Below, one piece after another: positions 10,586 to 21,800 of a DNA stretch of 64,000 nucleotides. Position numbers and translations under genes: made by a program. Numbering within the stretch: the stretch's first letter is position 1; each line of letters starts with the position of its first letter. The stretch is taken from the NCBI GenBank assembly GCA_037355855.1, contig CM074762.1, positions 3,348,001-3,412,000 on the forward strand, written 5' to 3'. The notes beneath the pieces were generated by a model that searched no databases, was not told the DNA's origin, and saw nothing but the letters and a program-made list of their open reading frames with translations. Source of the stretch: Pseudo-nitzschia pungens (lineage: Eukaryota > Bacillariophyta > Bacillariophyceae > Bacillariales > Bacillariaceae).

Positions 10586-13239
10586 CTAAAGAATGATTTT
10601 CGTAAAACACTGACCCTCTCTGTTGCAGCAATCTGTACAACAATCGCATTCGACTCTAACAGGATCATTCCCAGCACAATCAGATATTGAAAATATCAAG
10701 TCGTCTCCGATGGCTCGACAAACAGTAGACGTCAAATCTCCCCTGAGGTTTCGGTTTACTGAAATATTGAATGACGTTAGAGATACAAGGTTTGCCATTT
10801 CCCTCGGTAAATCCCCGGTAAACACATTTTCCGATAAATCTAGACTTCGGAGGTTGATCATTCGCCCAATTGTAGAAGGGATACTACCTTCCAACTGATT
10901 CCCTGCAACGGCAAAGGTGGAAACCTCGGTCAACAGTTTCAAGGCATCGGACGGAAGTGTGCCCGTCAGGGAGCAAGATGAAGCGTTGAAATACATCAAT
11001 GAATCGAAATTGCTAATGTCGTCAGAAACATAGCCTCTCAGTCTGTTGTTCCCGCTCAAACCCAGACGTTGAATGGAGGATGGAGCGGAACTCAAAAGGA
11101 TTTGCAAATAACCAGAAAAATCGTTTTCGCCAAGATAGACATCAGAAATAGATCTGGATCTGAACGAGAGGCTAGAAATATCGCCTGACAACTTGTTACC
11201 GTGAAGCCAAAGTTGTTCGAGTGAGCGTAACTCAAATACCTCGTTTGGAATAGATCCCGTCAACGCATTGTCATCGGCGTAAAGGAATTGCAATGAACTT
11301 AATTGTCCAATACTATTGGGAAGAGGACCATTGAGAAAATTGGATCCTATCGATAGACTCGTCATTGCGCTTCCGTTTTCGTTCACTTCTATCGTGGGGA
11401 TGCGGCCGACGAAACGATTGCTATCCAGTCCCAACGTTTCCAAAACGGGCAGAGAGAATATTTTGCTGGGAATTGTACCTTGCATTTTATTGTCCTTTAG
11501 TTGGAGAAGACGAAGCGTTGACAAGGATGCAAGGGATTGTGGAATGGTGCCAACAATGGAACATCCCTGTAAGGACAGAGCAACGAGTTTCGAGGAATCG
11601 CTAATTTGTGGGATTGTTCCAGTCAAGCCCTTGTTTCTCAGCAGAAACAGGAACTCTGGAAAGGTTAAAAGCGCCGGTTAGTGTTGAGCAGACTAATCGA
11701 AGAATCCAGATGTAGAACATCATTTTCACGACTAGTGTCACAAACGGAAAAGAAAATACTCACCTATGTTTGGCATATTGAACAAAGCTTCGGGAACAAC
11801 TCCAGTTAAGTCGTTCCCATCGAGATCGAGTTCTTTCATCATAGTCAAACCAGAGATATCTGGAATTGACCCCGTTATCCTGTTGTAGTATAACTGAAGT
11901 GTCTGTAACTCAGTGAAGTAGTTCAGTTCTTTCGGCAGGCTCCCTTGCAAATTGTTATCCACTATGACGGTACCATAAATAAAATAAAATAAAATGAAAA
12001 TAAACGAAATACATTTCAATTAGAGGAACCAGAAGATTATGTTTTTGAATCCAGTAATCCATTTGCGGCCTTCGAATACAAATCAATCCGTTCCATTTGA
12101 AAGCTCTTACCGATTTTGAGTTGTCTGACTCTCCCAGATTCGCAGAGAATTCCAAAGGGTTCTCCGTTGTTAGTATCGTTCCAATCACAGATTGAGGCTC
12201 CACTCAAAAATCCAAAAGATTCTGTCCAGTATTCCTTTCCACCAGTAGCGAAATACAGGGTTGCCGCGGCAAATCTTTCTCGGAGCTCGGTTTCTGGTGT
12301 GTTCTGTACTGAAAGGGACGCTGGGTCGTTGTTTACAAGCCAGTTCAGGGCCATGTTTGATGGTGACCCTTCTGTCTCCCAGTCGGAGTCGGAATTCATC
12401 GTCAACACGTTCTTCATTCTCCTTTTTTTGCCGCTGCTCCCCCATGACTGAGCATTGGATACCGAATTTCCCGAGCGCTCCTGCTTTCGCTTAATGGCTT
12501 GCGCAATAATGACGATCATTACTAACAGCAGGAAACACGCCAAGCCAGTCACAATTTTGAACCGATTCCTTGTGAACAATTCTCGTCCCTTCTGAACACT
12601 CTTTCTTTCTTTCCGATCGCGTATGGGACCCATGCGGCGGATGCTATCGAGTGTTCGGGAGAATCTGTTGGCGATGGTGTTTCCAGAATCTTCGTTTGAA
12701 TCCCGACCATCCTCGGGATTTTTCGGATGTTTGCCCGTGCATTGGTCTTTGCTATCAAATGGCATTCTTGCATAGCCCTTATTCGCCATTCTTGCAGAGC
12801 CTTTATTCGTTGTCCTACCTTCGGCATCAGTCTTCACGGTTTGCTCTTCACCGCAAATATCCTCGGCACTGAGTCCCACGCAAATGCCGTCTCGAAAGCA
12901 GCAAAAGTCGAGATCACTCTGTGTCCCAGATAAATCTCCGTTTCCGACGGTTTTGGAAGGTTTGCTAAAAAGGAAACCTTTTGATTGTTTCTGTTCTTGA
13001 CTGTGCTGTTTCTTGTTGAAGTGGGTAAAACTGTGATTTACTTCATCTGCCTCGTCAATCTCAATCACAACAGGCGCGATCCCACCTTTGTAGGTTTGTT
13101 TCGAGGATGATTTCCTACCGTCTCTCGAGTCACCATTGGATTGGAATTCAACGTCTGTGATTGGAGCGAAACCATTTTCTGGTTCCGTCTTCCCCGTACG
13201 GTTGCCTTTCTTGGCAATGCCTTTCACCCAGGAAGCCAT
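10586..13239 (-). CDS. transmembrane LRR protein, three exons
   Basis: Three exons read by hand: 13239-12111, 11961-11764 and 11655-10586. The introns have GTAAGA...ATAG (149 nt) and GTGAGT...CCAG (108 nt) ends. Phases agree and give about 798 residues with NIEFLFLLRNKGLTGTIP across the second junction. The N-terminal ~225 residues are hydrophilic and presumably cytoplasmic. One TM helix follows (FLLLVMIVIIAQAI, about 228-250). Next comes a plant-type LRR N-cap (RERFAAATLYFATGG...ICDWND) and about 15 plant-type LxxLxLxxNxLxGxIP repeats. The C-terminus is Cys-rich (CDCCTDCCNREGQC). No kinase is present. This matches the diatom LRR receptor-like architecture. The ligand and role are unknown, with adhesion or sensing possible. 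Confidence 0.85.
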
Positions 13240-14389
13240 GGTGATAGATGATTCAGTCGACTTTATATGACTCTATCTTGGGTTTCCAACGGACTGGTTT
13301 TAGAACGTGTGCGGGGTTCTCTGAAGTGGTGTTTCGATGATGGGGATGAATCCCAGATTTCTGATTCGACTTCAGGTGATCGAGTTATGTTCATAATTCA
13401 TAAATCTTACTTTCTCATCCGGATTCAAAGTTATTTAAAATTGAAAAATATTCGACCAAAGCCAAAAAATGAGGACATAAGGCACTATTTAGACCGTTCG
13501 GAAGAGCGATCTCACGTTGACACACCAGACCTTATATGTGGATCCCTAATAAAATCGGCATTTCGAGGGCGCAAAAACTCATCAACGGAAAGGAAAAAAC
13601 AGATGCTCACCCCGAGTGCAAATTTTCACTTTTGAAGGAAGATACAGTGATGACATTCTTGTACTTGTTTGGACGATACTTTCCTACCCGCGCTGAGCAT
13701 GTGAAGCACATTGTAGTCGTGCCATACGTTGCACGTGTACTAGCTACTACTACTACTACACGCAACAAGTAAGCAGACCTCATCATTCTGAGCAGAGGTT
13801 CATGCACTTACCGGGACTTCGAACTTTGTACTTCTGCTATTGCTCAACCTGGACACCGTGAGACTGAACTTCTACAGAGCTCTTTCTATTGCGTTCTCGG
13901 TTTTTAAGATTCGACTCGTGACACATCTTAAAGTTCTGGTGGTAGCTCTGCTCCATGGGATTTCTTGTCCAAAGAAGTTTACTCTGGTTATTTAGGTCTT
14001 TTTGCTTGGAATGCTGCTACTAGTACTAGTACTAGTAGTAGTTCTTGGCAAGGAATTTAAGCTCTCGTGCTTGCCAAGATGCGCCTCTGCATGAGGGTAT
14101 TCTAGTTTTACAAGGCATGCTATTCAAACAAGCACGTTTTCATGTTTTTTGTGTCTGGAGTAGGACGTTTTCAAGGAGCAAAATGCATGTTAGTAAGAGA
14201 GGTTGACACTGAAGCGATGTGAGCAAGGTCTGTAAAAAAAAATATGTAGTAGAACAACAGTAATATTGTTATTAATTACTAGTATGTTATTTTTCAATGA
14301 ATGTATAATAATATTATAATAACAGAAGAACAATACAAGTATGCTGATGTCCTTCAAGAAGTGTGTTGATTATTCACCTCTCTTCAAGA
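13240..14389. other. intergenic, no gene seen
   Basis: Upstream region of the LRR gene plus AT-rich sequence. A short CTAGTA microsatellite lies near 14010-14040. The small ORFs are unremarkable. Confidence 0.4.
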
Positions 14390-14880
14390 TGCTAGTAAGG
14401 CCCCTGTGCTAAGGTCCCTGTGTAGAGAACTGTTCCAGGGCTACAGGTCTTAGCCTCCGGTGACTGGCGTATTCCGATGTGCTATGGGGTGCTAACAGCG
14501 AAGCGACCTGGGTCCTCGTGTAGGATTTGTACCGGTTACAGAAACCCTGGCTGTAGCAGCGCTAGCACACTGTACGGTAATCTTCGCATACAGCATACAA
14601 GGTTAAGGTTGCTGTACGCTACTGGATACTGGATCCGCTACTAATTCAACTAAGGTTTACCGTGGGATGTGGTTGACACGTACAATATGTTCTAGAACCG
14701 GATATCCTGCCCTGCAGTTAGCGCGAGCATTTAGCAAGCGCGCAAGCAAGCCACGACTGAAATACTCCGTACGGTATGCTACGCCAGTCCGTAGAGGTAT
14801 GCTACACGCTACTTCGCTACGTACAGTCTAGAGCGTTTCAGTACTAGCAAGATACCACAAAACGAGTGAGTCTGCTTATT
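14390..14880 (+). repeat. interspersed noncoding repeat, copy 2
   Basis: Long copy of the repeat family. It begins with the block 'cctgtgtagagaactgttcc', which recurs in reverse complement near 19990-20010. It continues through GGTTAAGGTTGCT, ACTGGATACTGGATCCGCTAC, 'acaatatgttctagaaccgg', CCTGCCCTGCAGTTAGCGCG and the TACGCTAC series. The order is the same as at 3440-3785. Confidence 0.75.
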
Positions 14881-15007
14881 CGACGCTGCTCAGCTCAGTT
14901 CTCAACAAGAGCTCAGCTCACCCTTTTCTTTCTGCTCTAAAATAAAACACCATCATGCCCTCCAAACACGACCGATCTCATGTACCTCTAGAGGGAAGTA
15001 GATACTA

Positions 15008-15154
15008 GATACACAGTATCCAACTATATACAATAGAACATGAACAGCATGCTCTGTAGACTCACTGTTTGTCAGCACTCCGTGCACCACTATTGTTGCT
15101 ATTGTTCACTGTTTTCCTACCCTTGTTATTGCCGACGGGCAAAAATCAACGCAG
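15008..15154 (+). repeat. 147-bp direct repeat, left copy
   Basis: Begins with a short palindrome (GATACACAGTATC) and ends CAACGCAG. It matches 16488-16634 over 147 bp without gaps and with about ten substitutions. The sequences on either side diverge at once. Confidence 0.8.
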
Positions 15155-16487
15155 CGGTTCATCAGACCCATCGCTCGACCCACTACAACGCCAGGACGCT
15201 GGCTAGAGCGCATCGAAGAAACCCAGTCGGTTGATCACCACTGGCATCCATGCCTCCACTTGGATGTAAAACATCAGCTGTAACTACTTAACCAGCAGCT
15301 GACATCGCGAGATCCCTGTTGTTAATGGGGAGCTCTTCCCCAGACGCGCAATCGACCGGAGCCCAAACACTCACCTCTAGGGCTTACCAGTACAAGGAAT
15401 ACAGTAGCTGAGCGTCATGGTGGCACCACGGTACTCCAGTCCGATGGGGAGGAGCTAGTGGATGTAAGAGAGCAGAGTCCGGATTTCCCTGTTTCAGAAA
15501 CCATTTACAGGATTCAAAGGACGCTTGCCACGAGTGGAGCCGGAAGCAAGAACCAAATCGCCAAAAGCTTAGAAATCGCGAAAACAGAAGATCAAAGGAT
15601 CCAGTATTGCTGGAACGCCCGATTGATTTGCCGGAACCACTCAATGGGACCACCTGTCTATCACAGACTGCCGGTGGACGCCCCAGCAGTGGACAATGTG
15701 GTATATTTCTGTCCTTTTGGTATGGAATATTCTTGTTCCTGTCCATGCAGCGAAAGCAGCTTGCAATGTTACATTCCTGTCCTCTGTGATCCTGTCCTCT
15801 GTGGTTTATTCCCGTTCCTACAGTGAAAGCAGCTGGAGGAGCAACAAGAGGATAACTTCGACTCCCTGACAACAGCAACGCCTACAACAATTAGAAAAGA
15901 TTGCCTGGAGCAAAGGGGACAAGCTCATCGGGCGCAGATTAGACACGCGGCGCGATTGGATTGTAGGGAGCAATGTACGGAGCTCGTGAATTACAAAGCT
16001 GCGACGCACGAGCAGCGCGTTACAAGTATCAGTATACGTTGCTGGATTACAGGAAGCAAAACCCGAGCAGCGTGCAACCGAAGCCTGAACACCACGAGCA
16101 ATCGATACGAAAGACACGCCGTATTCCTGTATCAGTACATGTCTCTGGATTACATGAACCAATCGAGAGCTTGTATTGGCACTAAGAATCAAGACAAGAC
16201 AGTTGCAGAATGCAATTGAATTGAACCAAACGCCGACAGTGCTCTGATTACGGAGACATACTGTCCCTGTTACAGTTAGCACGCTTCGACTTCGACGGGA
16301 GCCGCACTATTATGGCACGCACTGTTCCGAGAGGCCCTATTACAAGTGTCCTGATACGAGTGCCCTGTTACAAGTGCCATGTTACGATTGTCTGAATACG
16401 AGCGGATAGGAGTGAAACAGAGCTGCACAAAGCAGCAAGCAAAATACTGTCACGAAGGAACCGTTTACAAGCATGAGCACCAAAGTT
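15155..16487. other. sequence between the 147-bp direct repeats
   Basis: About 1.3 kb with no credible gene. The 16.2-16.4 kb part has degenerate CCTGTTACAAGTG-like units. I see no reverse transcriptase, integrase, primer-binding site or polypurine tract, so an LTR element is not shown. Confidence 0.4.
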
Positions 16488-16634
16488 GATACACAGTATC
16501 CAACTCTATGCAATAGAACATGAACAGCATGATCTGTAGACTTACTGTTTGTCAGCACTCCGTGCACCATTGTCGTTGCTGTTGTTCACTGTTTTCCTAC
16601 CCTTGTAATTGCCGACGTGCAAAAATCAACGCAG
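16488..16634 (+). repeat. 147-bp direct repeat, right copy
   Basis: Second copy of 15008-15154. The spacing between starts is 1480 bp. No short target duplication is visible outside the pair. Confidence 0.8.
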
Positions 16635-17095
16635 AAGAACTGATCACCGAGAGATTATACTAGTGTGCGTCCCATCAGACTATGAATCAAACAAGCAGAG
16701 AGTGGAGATTTATCGGTACATTTCCGCCCTCAAATCACCAAGAAATAAGACAAAGAAAAAGGAAATCCTTCCATCCAAGACTGCGACGTTAGTACAAAGC
16801 CGTATGCTATTGCTACAGTTTTCTAATGCACTACTCCGAAACGAAATAGAAGCTCAATCGGCAATTATTTCGAATCGTCCATACAGATTTGCGAAGTAGG
16901 ATGATAGAGAGTTTTGGAATGTTCATCAACCAGGGTCAGCGAATCGAGCTGTTTCTATCGTCAAGGGGTTGGGGAAGGTGCTGGTTAACTCAATTTTAGA
17001 GGATCTTGACAAAAACATCGTTTTGTACGTTACAGTTCCACATCAGAATTATATAAGGCGTAAGACACGAAACCCATCAAGGGATTTCATGAACT

Positions 17096-18562
17096 CTATC
17101 CAAAAAAGCTCGATTGGCGCGGTGATGATTGTCTATCTCGATTGCGATTTATTCCCAACATTTGCGTAAGCCGCTTTCCAATAGACGGTCTCCTGGGGTC
17201 CTGAGGTAATGAATATTCGTCTTGTTGCTTGCGTTTGATGAAACTCTTGTTACTGTTTCGGATCAACTGCTGGCTTCCGAGAAGACTCTCGTAAAGCAGA
17301 TAATCTTGTTCCGACCTCAAAACTTCCAGCACCGAATAGATCGCAGTGCGAACCATTTTCTCTGGATCGGGGGTTTTTATGTCTGCCAACCAAGTTTTCG
17401 AACCCTCACTGATCTTGGTAAATAACTCGTTGTGAACCGCGTTCATCATATAGAACCACACGATTTTGTTTTTCGCAAGAGGATCTTTCTTGTCGAATTT
17501 GACGGGCGGAAATAGCCGCAAGCTCAGACGGGATTCTACCAAGTCGTAAGCAATTACTATGTGACTTGGAATTTCTGCATCATTCTGTTTCAATATGGTA
17601 TTAAAAGTCTTCTGCATCTCCGCCACCTTTTCCATCCTGACTCGATATTCCTCTTGTGTTTTTGCTGGTTCGCTACATTTTTTGAGATAGGATTTCACAT
17701 CCACTAACAAATAAGAGAGCCCAATGGAAAGTGTTCTTAAACTCTTGTTACAATGGTCATAGTTTACTTCGTTGCTCAAGTTCTGAAGGAAGACATCTTG
17801 GTGATTTGATGTTGTAAGACAAAAAAGGACAATAATGAGAAACAATCCCGAAAAACACAAAGCAACATTGTGGAATCAACACACAAATAAGTAGAACTTA
17901 CTAACAATGGAAGCGGCTCCCACAGCGAAAGCAATCCAAGATTTTACGTCCTCGTCTATATTCAAATTACTCTTGATCATGAAGGCACCCACTGCCGAAA
18001 GCATTGTAATGAAAATGGATGGAAGAAACATCAAATAAAAGTGGCGGACAAAGTACCACCTGTAACCTAAGGTACTCATGTGGTACAGACGATCTATGCT
18101 TAAATATAGGGATTCCGCCACATCCAGTTGACCATATCCTCCGCCGCTCGCCATCAGATCTTCCTTTTTTGCATCGGATGCCTCAAGCTCATGATGAGAC
18201 TCATTGTTACTTTCTTCCCCTGTCTTTCCATAAATAAGGTCAATTTTATGGTTCTCGTCGTCAGTGTCAGTGTCATCGTCATCTGGGGGAAGTGAAAAGC
18301 GGACACTGGAGTCCTTCACGAGCTCTTCTGATTCGACGTTGTTTCCTCCCACAACGTCACCGCGCTCGCTTCCCTCAAACACTTCGTGTGTACCGGCAGT
18401 ATCGAAAGGGATGTTTTCACCCTCGCCCTGCTTGAAGAGTTTGATTGCACTGTCCTCGTCGGAGTTCTCATCGCTGGAAGCACCGTAGAGTGGTTCATTT
18501 TTTTCGGGGTCCCATGCAGACGGTAACAACGGTTGGCTTTCTGCTGGTTCGTTGGCTGCCAT
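17096..18562 (-). CDS. two-TM SLATT-like membrane protein, two exons
   Basis: Exons 18562-17902 and 17796-17096 are joined by a 105-nt intron (GTAAGT...CCAAG). Phase 1 at the junction gives ASIVNVFLQNLSNEV and a 453-residue protein. Residues 1-145 are acidic and disordered (poly-D, S/E-rich). Then come LYHMSTLGYRWYFVRHF, a first TM helix (about 175-195), a short loop, and a second hydrophobic segment (about 210-230). A helical cytosolic domain with conserved-looking H, Y and W positions follows, with a basic tail (KRLTQMLGINRNRDR). The arrangement of two TM helices followed by a helical bundle resembles SLATT/DUF4231 domains. That assignment is by pattern only. No SLOG or nucleotidyltransferase partner is adjacent. 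Confidence 0.7.
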
Positions 18563-19559
18563 TTTCCCGAATCGTTTTATCTTACCTCAAAAACCCTGTT
18601 TCTACTTGGTTGGATACAGATACTATTCTACTTCCGTGTCCCAAAGGATTGGTTTGAAGACGAAGCAAGTAGTAATATTGTTATGGTTATTATGAATGAA
18701 TCAAATTTTTGGATTTGCATCAAATCTTTCTAGCATCGGTACAAATAATAATATACGTATTTCTGGATCGTCGAGATGTTGAACACCGGTCCCTAAAGTT
18801 TACGCGATAACACTACTGTGGAAGGTACAGGTACAAAATACAAGTTCAAAAACAAGTACATGGACGTGATTTCGTAGTAAAAAATAAATATCATTTTTTC
18901 AGATTGTCGGCGCGGCGGCAAGAGGCGAAAAGGAGGGGACATGCGTTGAAAAATACTGTACGTACTTCACTACTATTTTCAACGAGGGGACCAAGGATGT
19001 CAGCTGCTACGAATTCTCATTCCGTAATTATGGTATGATACGTTTACGTACTTTTCTAGAGACAAGGAATACCTTTTTTGTATTGCCCACATTTCTTTCC
19101 CGATCCTCTGACGACACTGACATTAATGAAGGATGTATGGGAAACAACGGACTATTTGAATAGAATAGTACAAATAATGATGGGAGATAGCAGACGTCAT
19201 CATGATATGTTTGTGACGAACGAATCTCGTAGGGTACTTCGTAGGTTTGTACTACTGGTACCATATTCTAATTATTTCTACTAGAAATGGTCACGAATTA
19301 GTGTATTCATATTATTACGGAATTCGTGACAGCTGTGCGGCACTTCATGATGCACTGTAATGGTATTTGCCCCTCGGCAATAGGAGAGCATTAACAACGG
19401 GACAGCACGGAGTGCTGGCAAATAGTGAAACTACAAAGGTACTGTTCAAGCGCTGTTGCATACACTTAGTTGCTACTACAGGATACTCCCCTAGAGGTAG
19501 TACAAAGGAATCGATCGATAGGAGGGCATGATATAGCGCGTAGTTTAAAGGGTGATAAG
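18563..19559. other. intergenic, no gene seen
   Basis: Upstream region of the two-TM gene followed by AT-rich, TACGTA-rich sequence with small imperfect palindromes. No gene is supported. Confidence 0.4.
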
Positions 19560-20020
19560 TGACAGTTCGCTGTTTCGTATCAAACAGCTCTGTAGAGCTC
19601 AGTACTGTAGTGTAAGGAGTAGCGTAGCGTAAGGAGCAGAGAACAGTGTAAATAGCGTACGGAGTAGCGTTTAGCGAATAATTCAATCGGCGTGTGCTAT
19701 TAAGCTCGGTAAGTTACCCGCATGTTGACTGCAGGGCTGGGTATCTGGATATTACTTATCGTACACAATGACCATATCGCGTCAGTAGTTGGATCGGTAG
19801 CGTATCCAGTATTAGCCTAATTACTGTATTCAGTACCGCATAGCATCCAACCTTAACCCTGTAGCACTATGCTACAGTGTTGCTAAGCCTGTTGCTAATA
19901 AGCCTGTTGCTAGTAAGAAGCCTTACTGCTTACTAGCACACAGCCTTGCACCTTCTTGTAGACAATTACTGGAAGCTAATACCTGTATCCCCAGAACAGT
20001 TCCCTACACAGGAGTCTTAG
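19560..20020 (-). repeat. interspersed noncoding repeat, copy 3 (inverted)
   Basis: On the minus strand this repeats the blocks of the 14390-14880 copy in order: 'actcctgtgtagggaactgt', GGTTAAGGTTGGATGCTATG, ATACTGGATACGCTACCGAT, CCAGATACCCAGCCCTGCAG, then TACGCTAC/CTCCTTAC and CTGAGCTCTACAGAGCTG. With copy 2 it forms a widely spaced inverted pair. Confidence 0.75.
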
Positions 20021-21800
20021 CATAGCATCTTGGATATTTTTACAGTAAGATTTGACTGTGAACATAAGAAGTTTCTCTATGGCACATAAAAAGGAATCAT
20101 TCTTGTTAGGAATTCTGTAACCCAGAAAAGATTTTGATGATTGTTGCGAAATCCTCGAATAATTTTTGATCGATCATCCCGTAATTTCCAATTGGGTGGT
20201 ACCTTAATTAACCCTTACGTAGTACATTTTTGCGATACAATACGACACAGCTGTCTGCCAAGTCAGAAAAAACCATTGGCAGTAAAAAACAAAAAAACAA
20301 TAAACAAAAAATAATAATAATGAGCGATTCCCGGAATTACACAGTACATTTTTAGGCGTTCATATCTTATGTAAAGTACCATTCCGTAATAACCAGACTT
20401 GTATATCTGATCCAAACATACATATAACCTTTTAGTGCCGTCTGTCCAACTACAAGCGCACATAAAACTAGATGGAATCTAAAAACCAGAAATTTCAATC
20501 ACTCAATGCATGCCTACACGTGTAACCAAACATATACCGGTACGTACAAAGTACTATGAATGATACGTAGTAAATACGAAGTACTTCGTAAATGATAATC
20601 ATAAGTTATCTGATTTGCGGGAGATGAAGTTCAATGTGCTGGGAAAGCATTCGTACCGTACGTACGGTAGTTTATTATGGTGGGGGTAACGTATTATACT
20701 TTCAAATTTTAACTACTGTACACGGTAACTTACCGGTTACGTGTTACGGGTAATTTACGAGTAGAACGTAAAAACGCGTCATCCATGCAGTATTTTGGTG
20801 CGTCAGCTTTCGGAAGCCCCCAATTGGTTTGGGGTGTACATTGGGGGATCGGCGCTTTTGAAGGGTACAAGAAAACAGTGCTGGGTCAGAATAAGTAACC
20901 TTAATAATTACTATGTACTCTTGAGGTTACGAAGTATCAGAATAAAAATACAGTAAGATTAACCTTAAAACACAATACCGGTACAAGTAAGGCTTACCAG
21001 TAAGAGCACTACTCGTACCTATGACCAAGAAATGACTTTTGATGTTTGCAACTTTTCCACATCACGAACCAAATCGTGCCTCAATCAAATTTTGACAATA
21101 ATTACAAAAAATGTTTCTCAAATTGTAACACCAATGATCGTTTCAGATCGTTCGTAATTGGGCGGATTGAGTCTTGCTACATAGCGCTTACGTGAAGTTC
21201 ATACGAATTATCGAATATCCAATTATTTCAATCGAGCCGTTACGGTGCATCTCTCGCGCAATTTCGAAATACTTTCACGCGAACAATTACTGGGTGTTTC
21301 GTGTTAATCCGTGCACTTTTGGAACTGGATAGTAATGCACTGCCCGTAAGACTTACAGTACTGGTACGTAAGGCTTACCGTACGGTTGCGCATGGTATGG
21401 ACAAGATTGAAGATGGCAACAACCCAAAAAAGAACGGAACAACTCCAAAAGTCACAAATCCCTCCGCTGGAGAAGTGACGACTTCGAACAACGATCAAGA
21501 GGTCTCGAGCGGTCTCCAACACAACTATTTCAGAGGAGAACGGTAATCTTACTTCCAGTCTCTTGGTATATTTTTCCAACCTACATTATCATCATCGACA
21601 GATCCTCCCGCATTATCAGCTGGATAATCTATCGTTCTGGAAGAAGCTTGCCTTTGTAGTCTTTGGTTGAGTACTTCCATCTATTATTTCTTTCACTGCC
21701 TGACGCATAGGTTATAGGTTCAGACACGATTGAAACGCCTCTGCAACCAATTCAGGTCATTTCACTCTCATCACAACATCTCCAGCACGGAATTACAAAT
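20021..21800. other. intergenic, no gene seen
   Basis: About 1.8 kb with AT-rich sequence and frequent GTAACTTACCGG/TACCGGTAC motifs (20640-20790, 20990-21010). The 21301-21546 ORF has a non-ATG start and no recognisable domain, so it is not annotated. Confidence 0.4.

Noticed and set aside
15008..16634. LTR retrotransposon
   Set aside because: No coding domains, primer-binding site, polypurine tract or target duplication between the 147-bp repeats.
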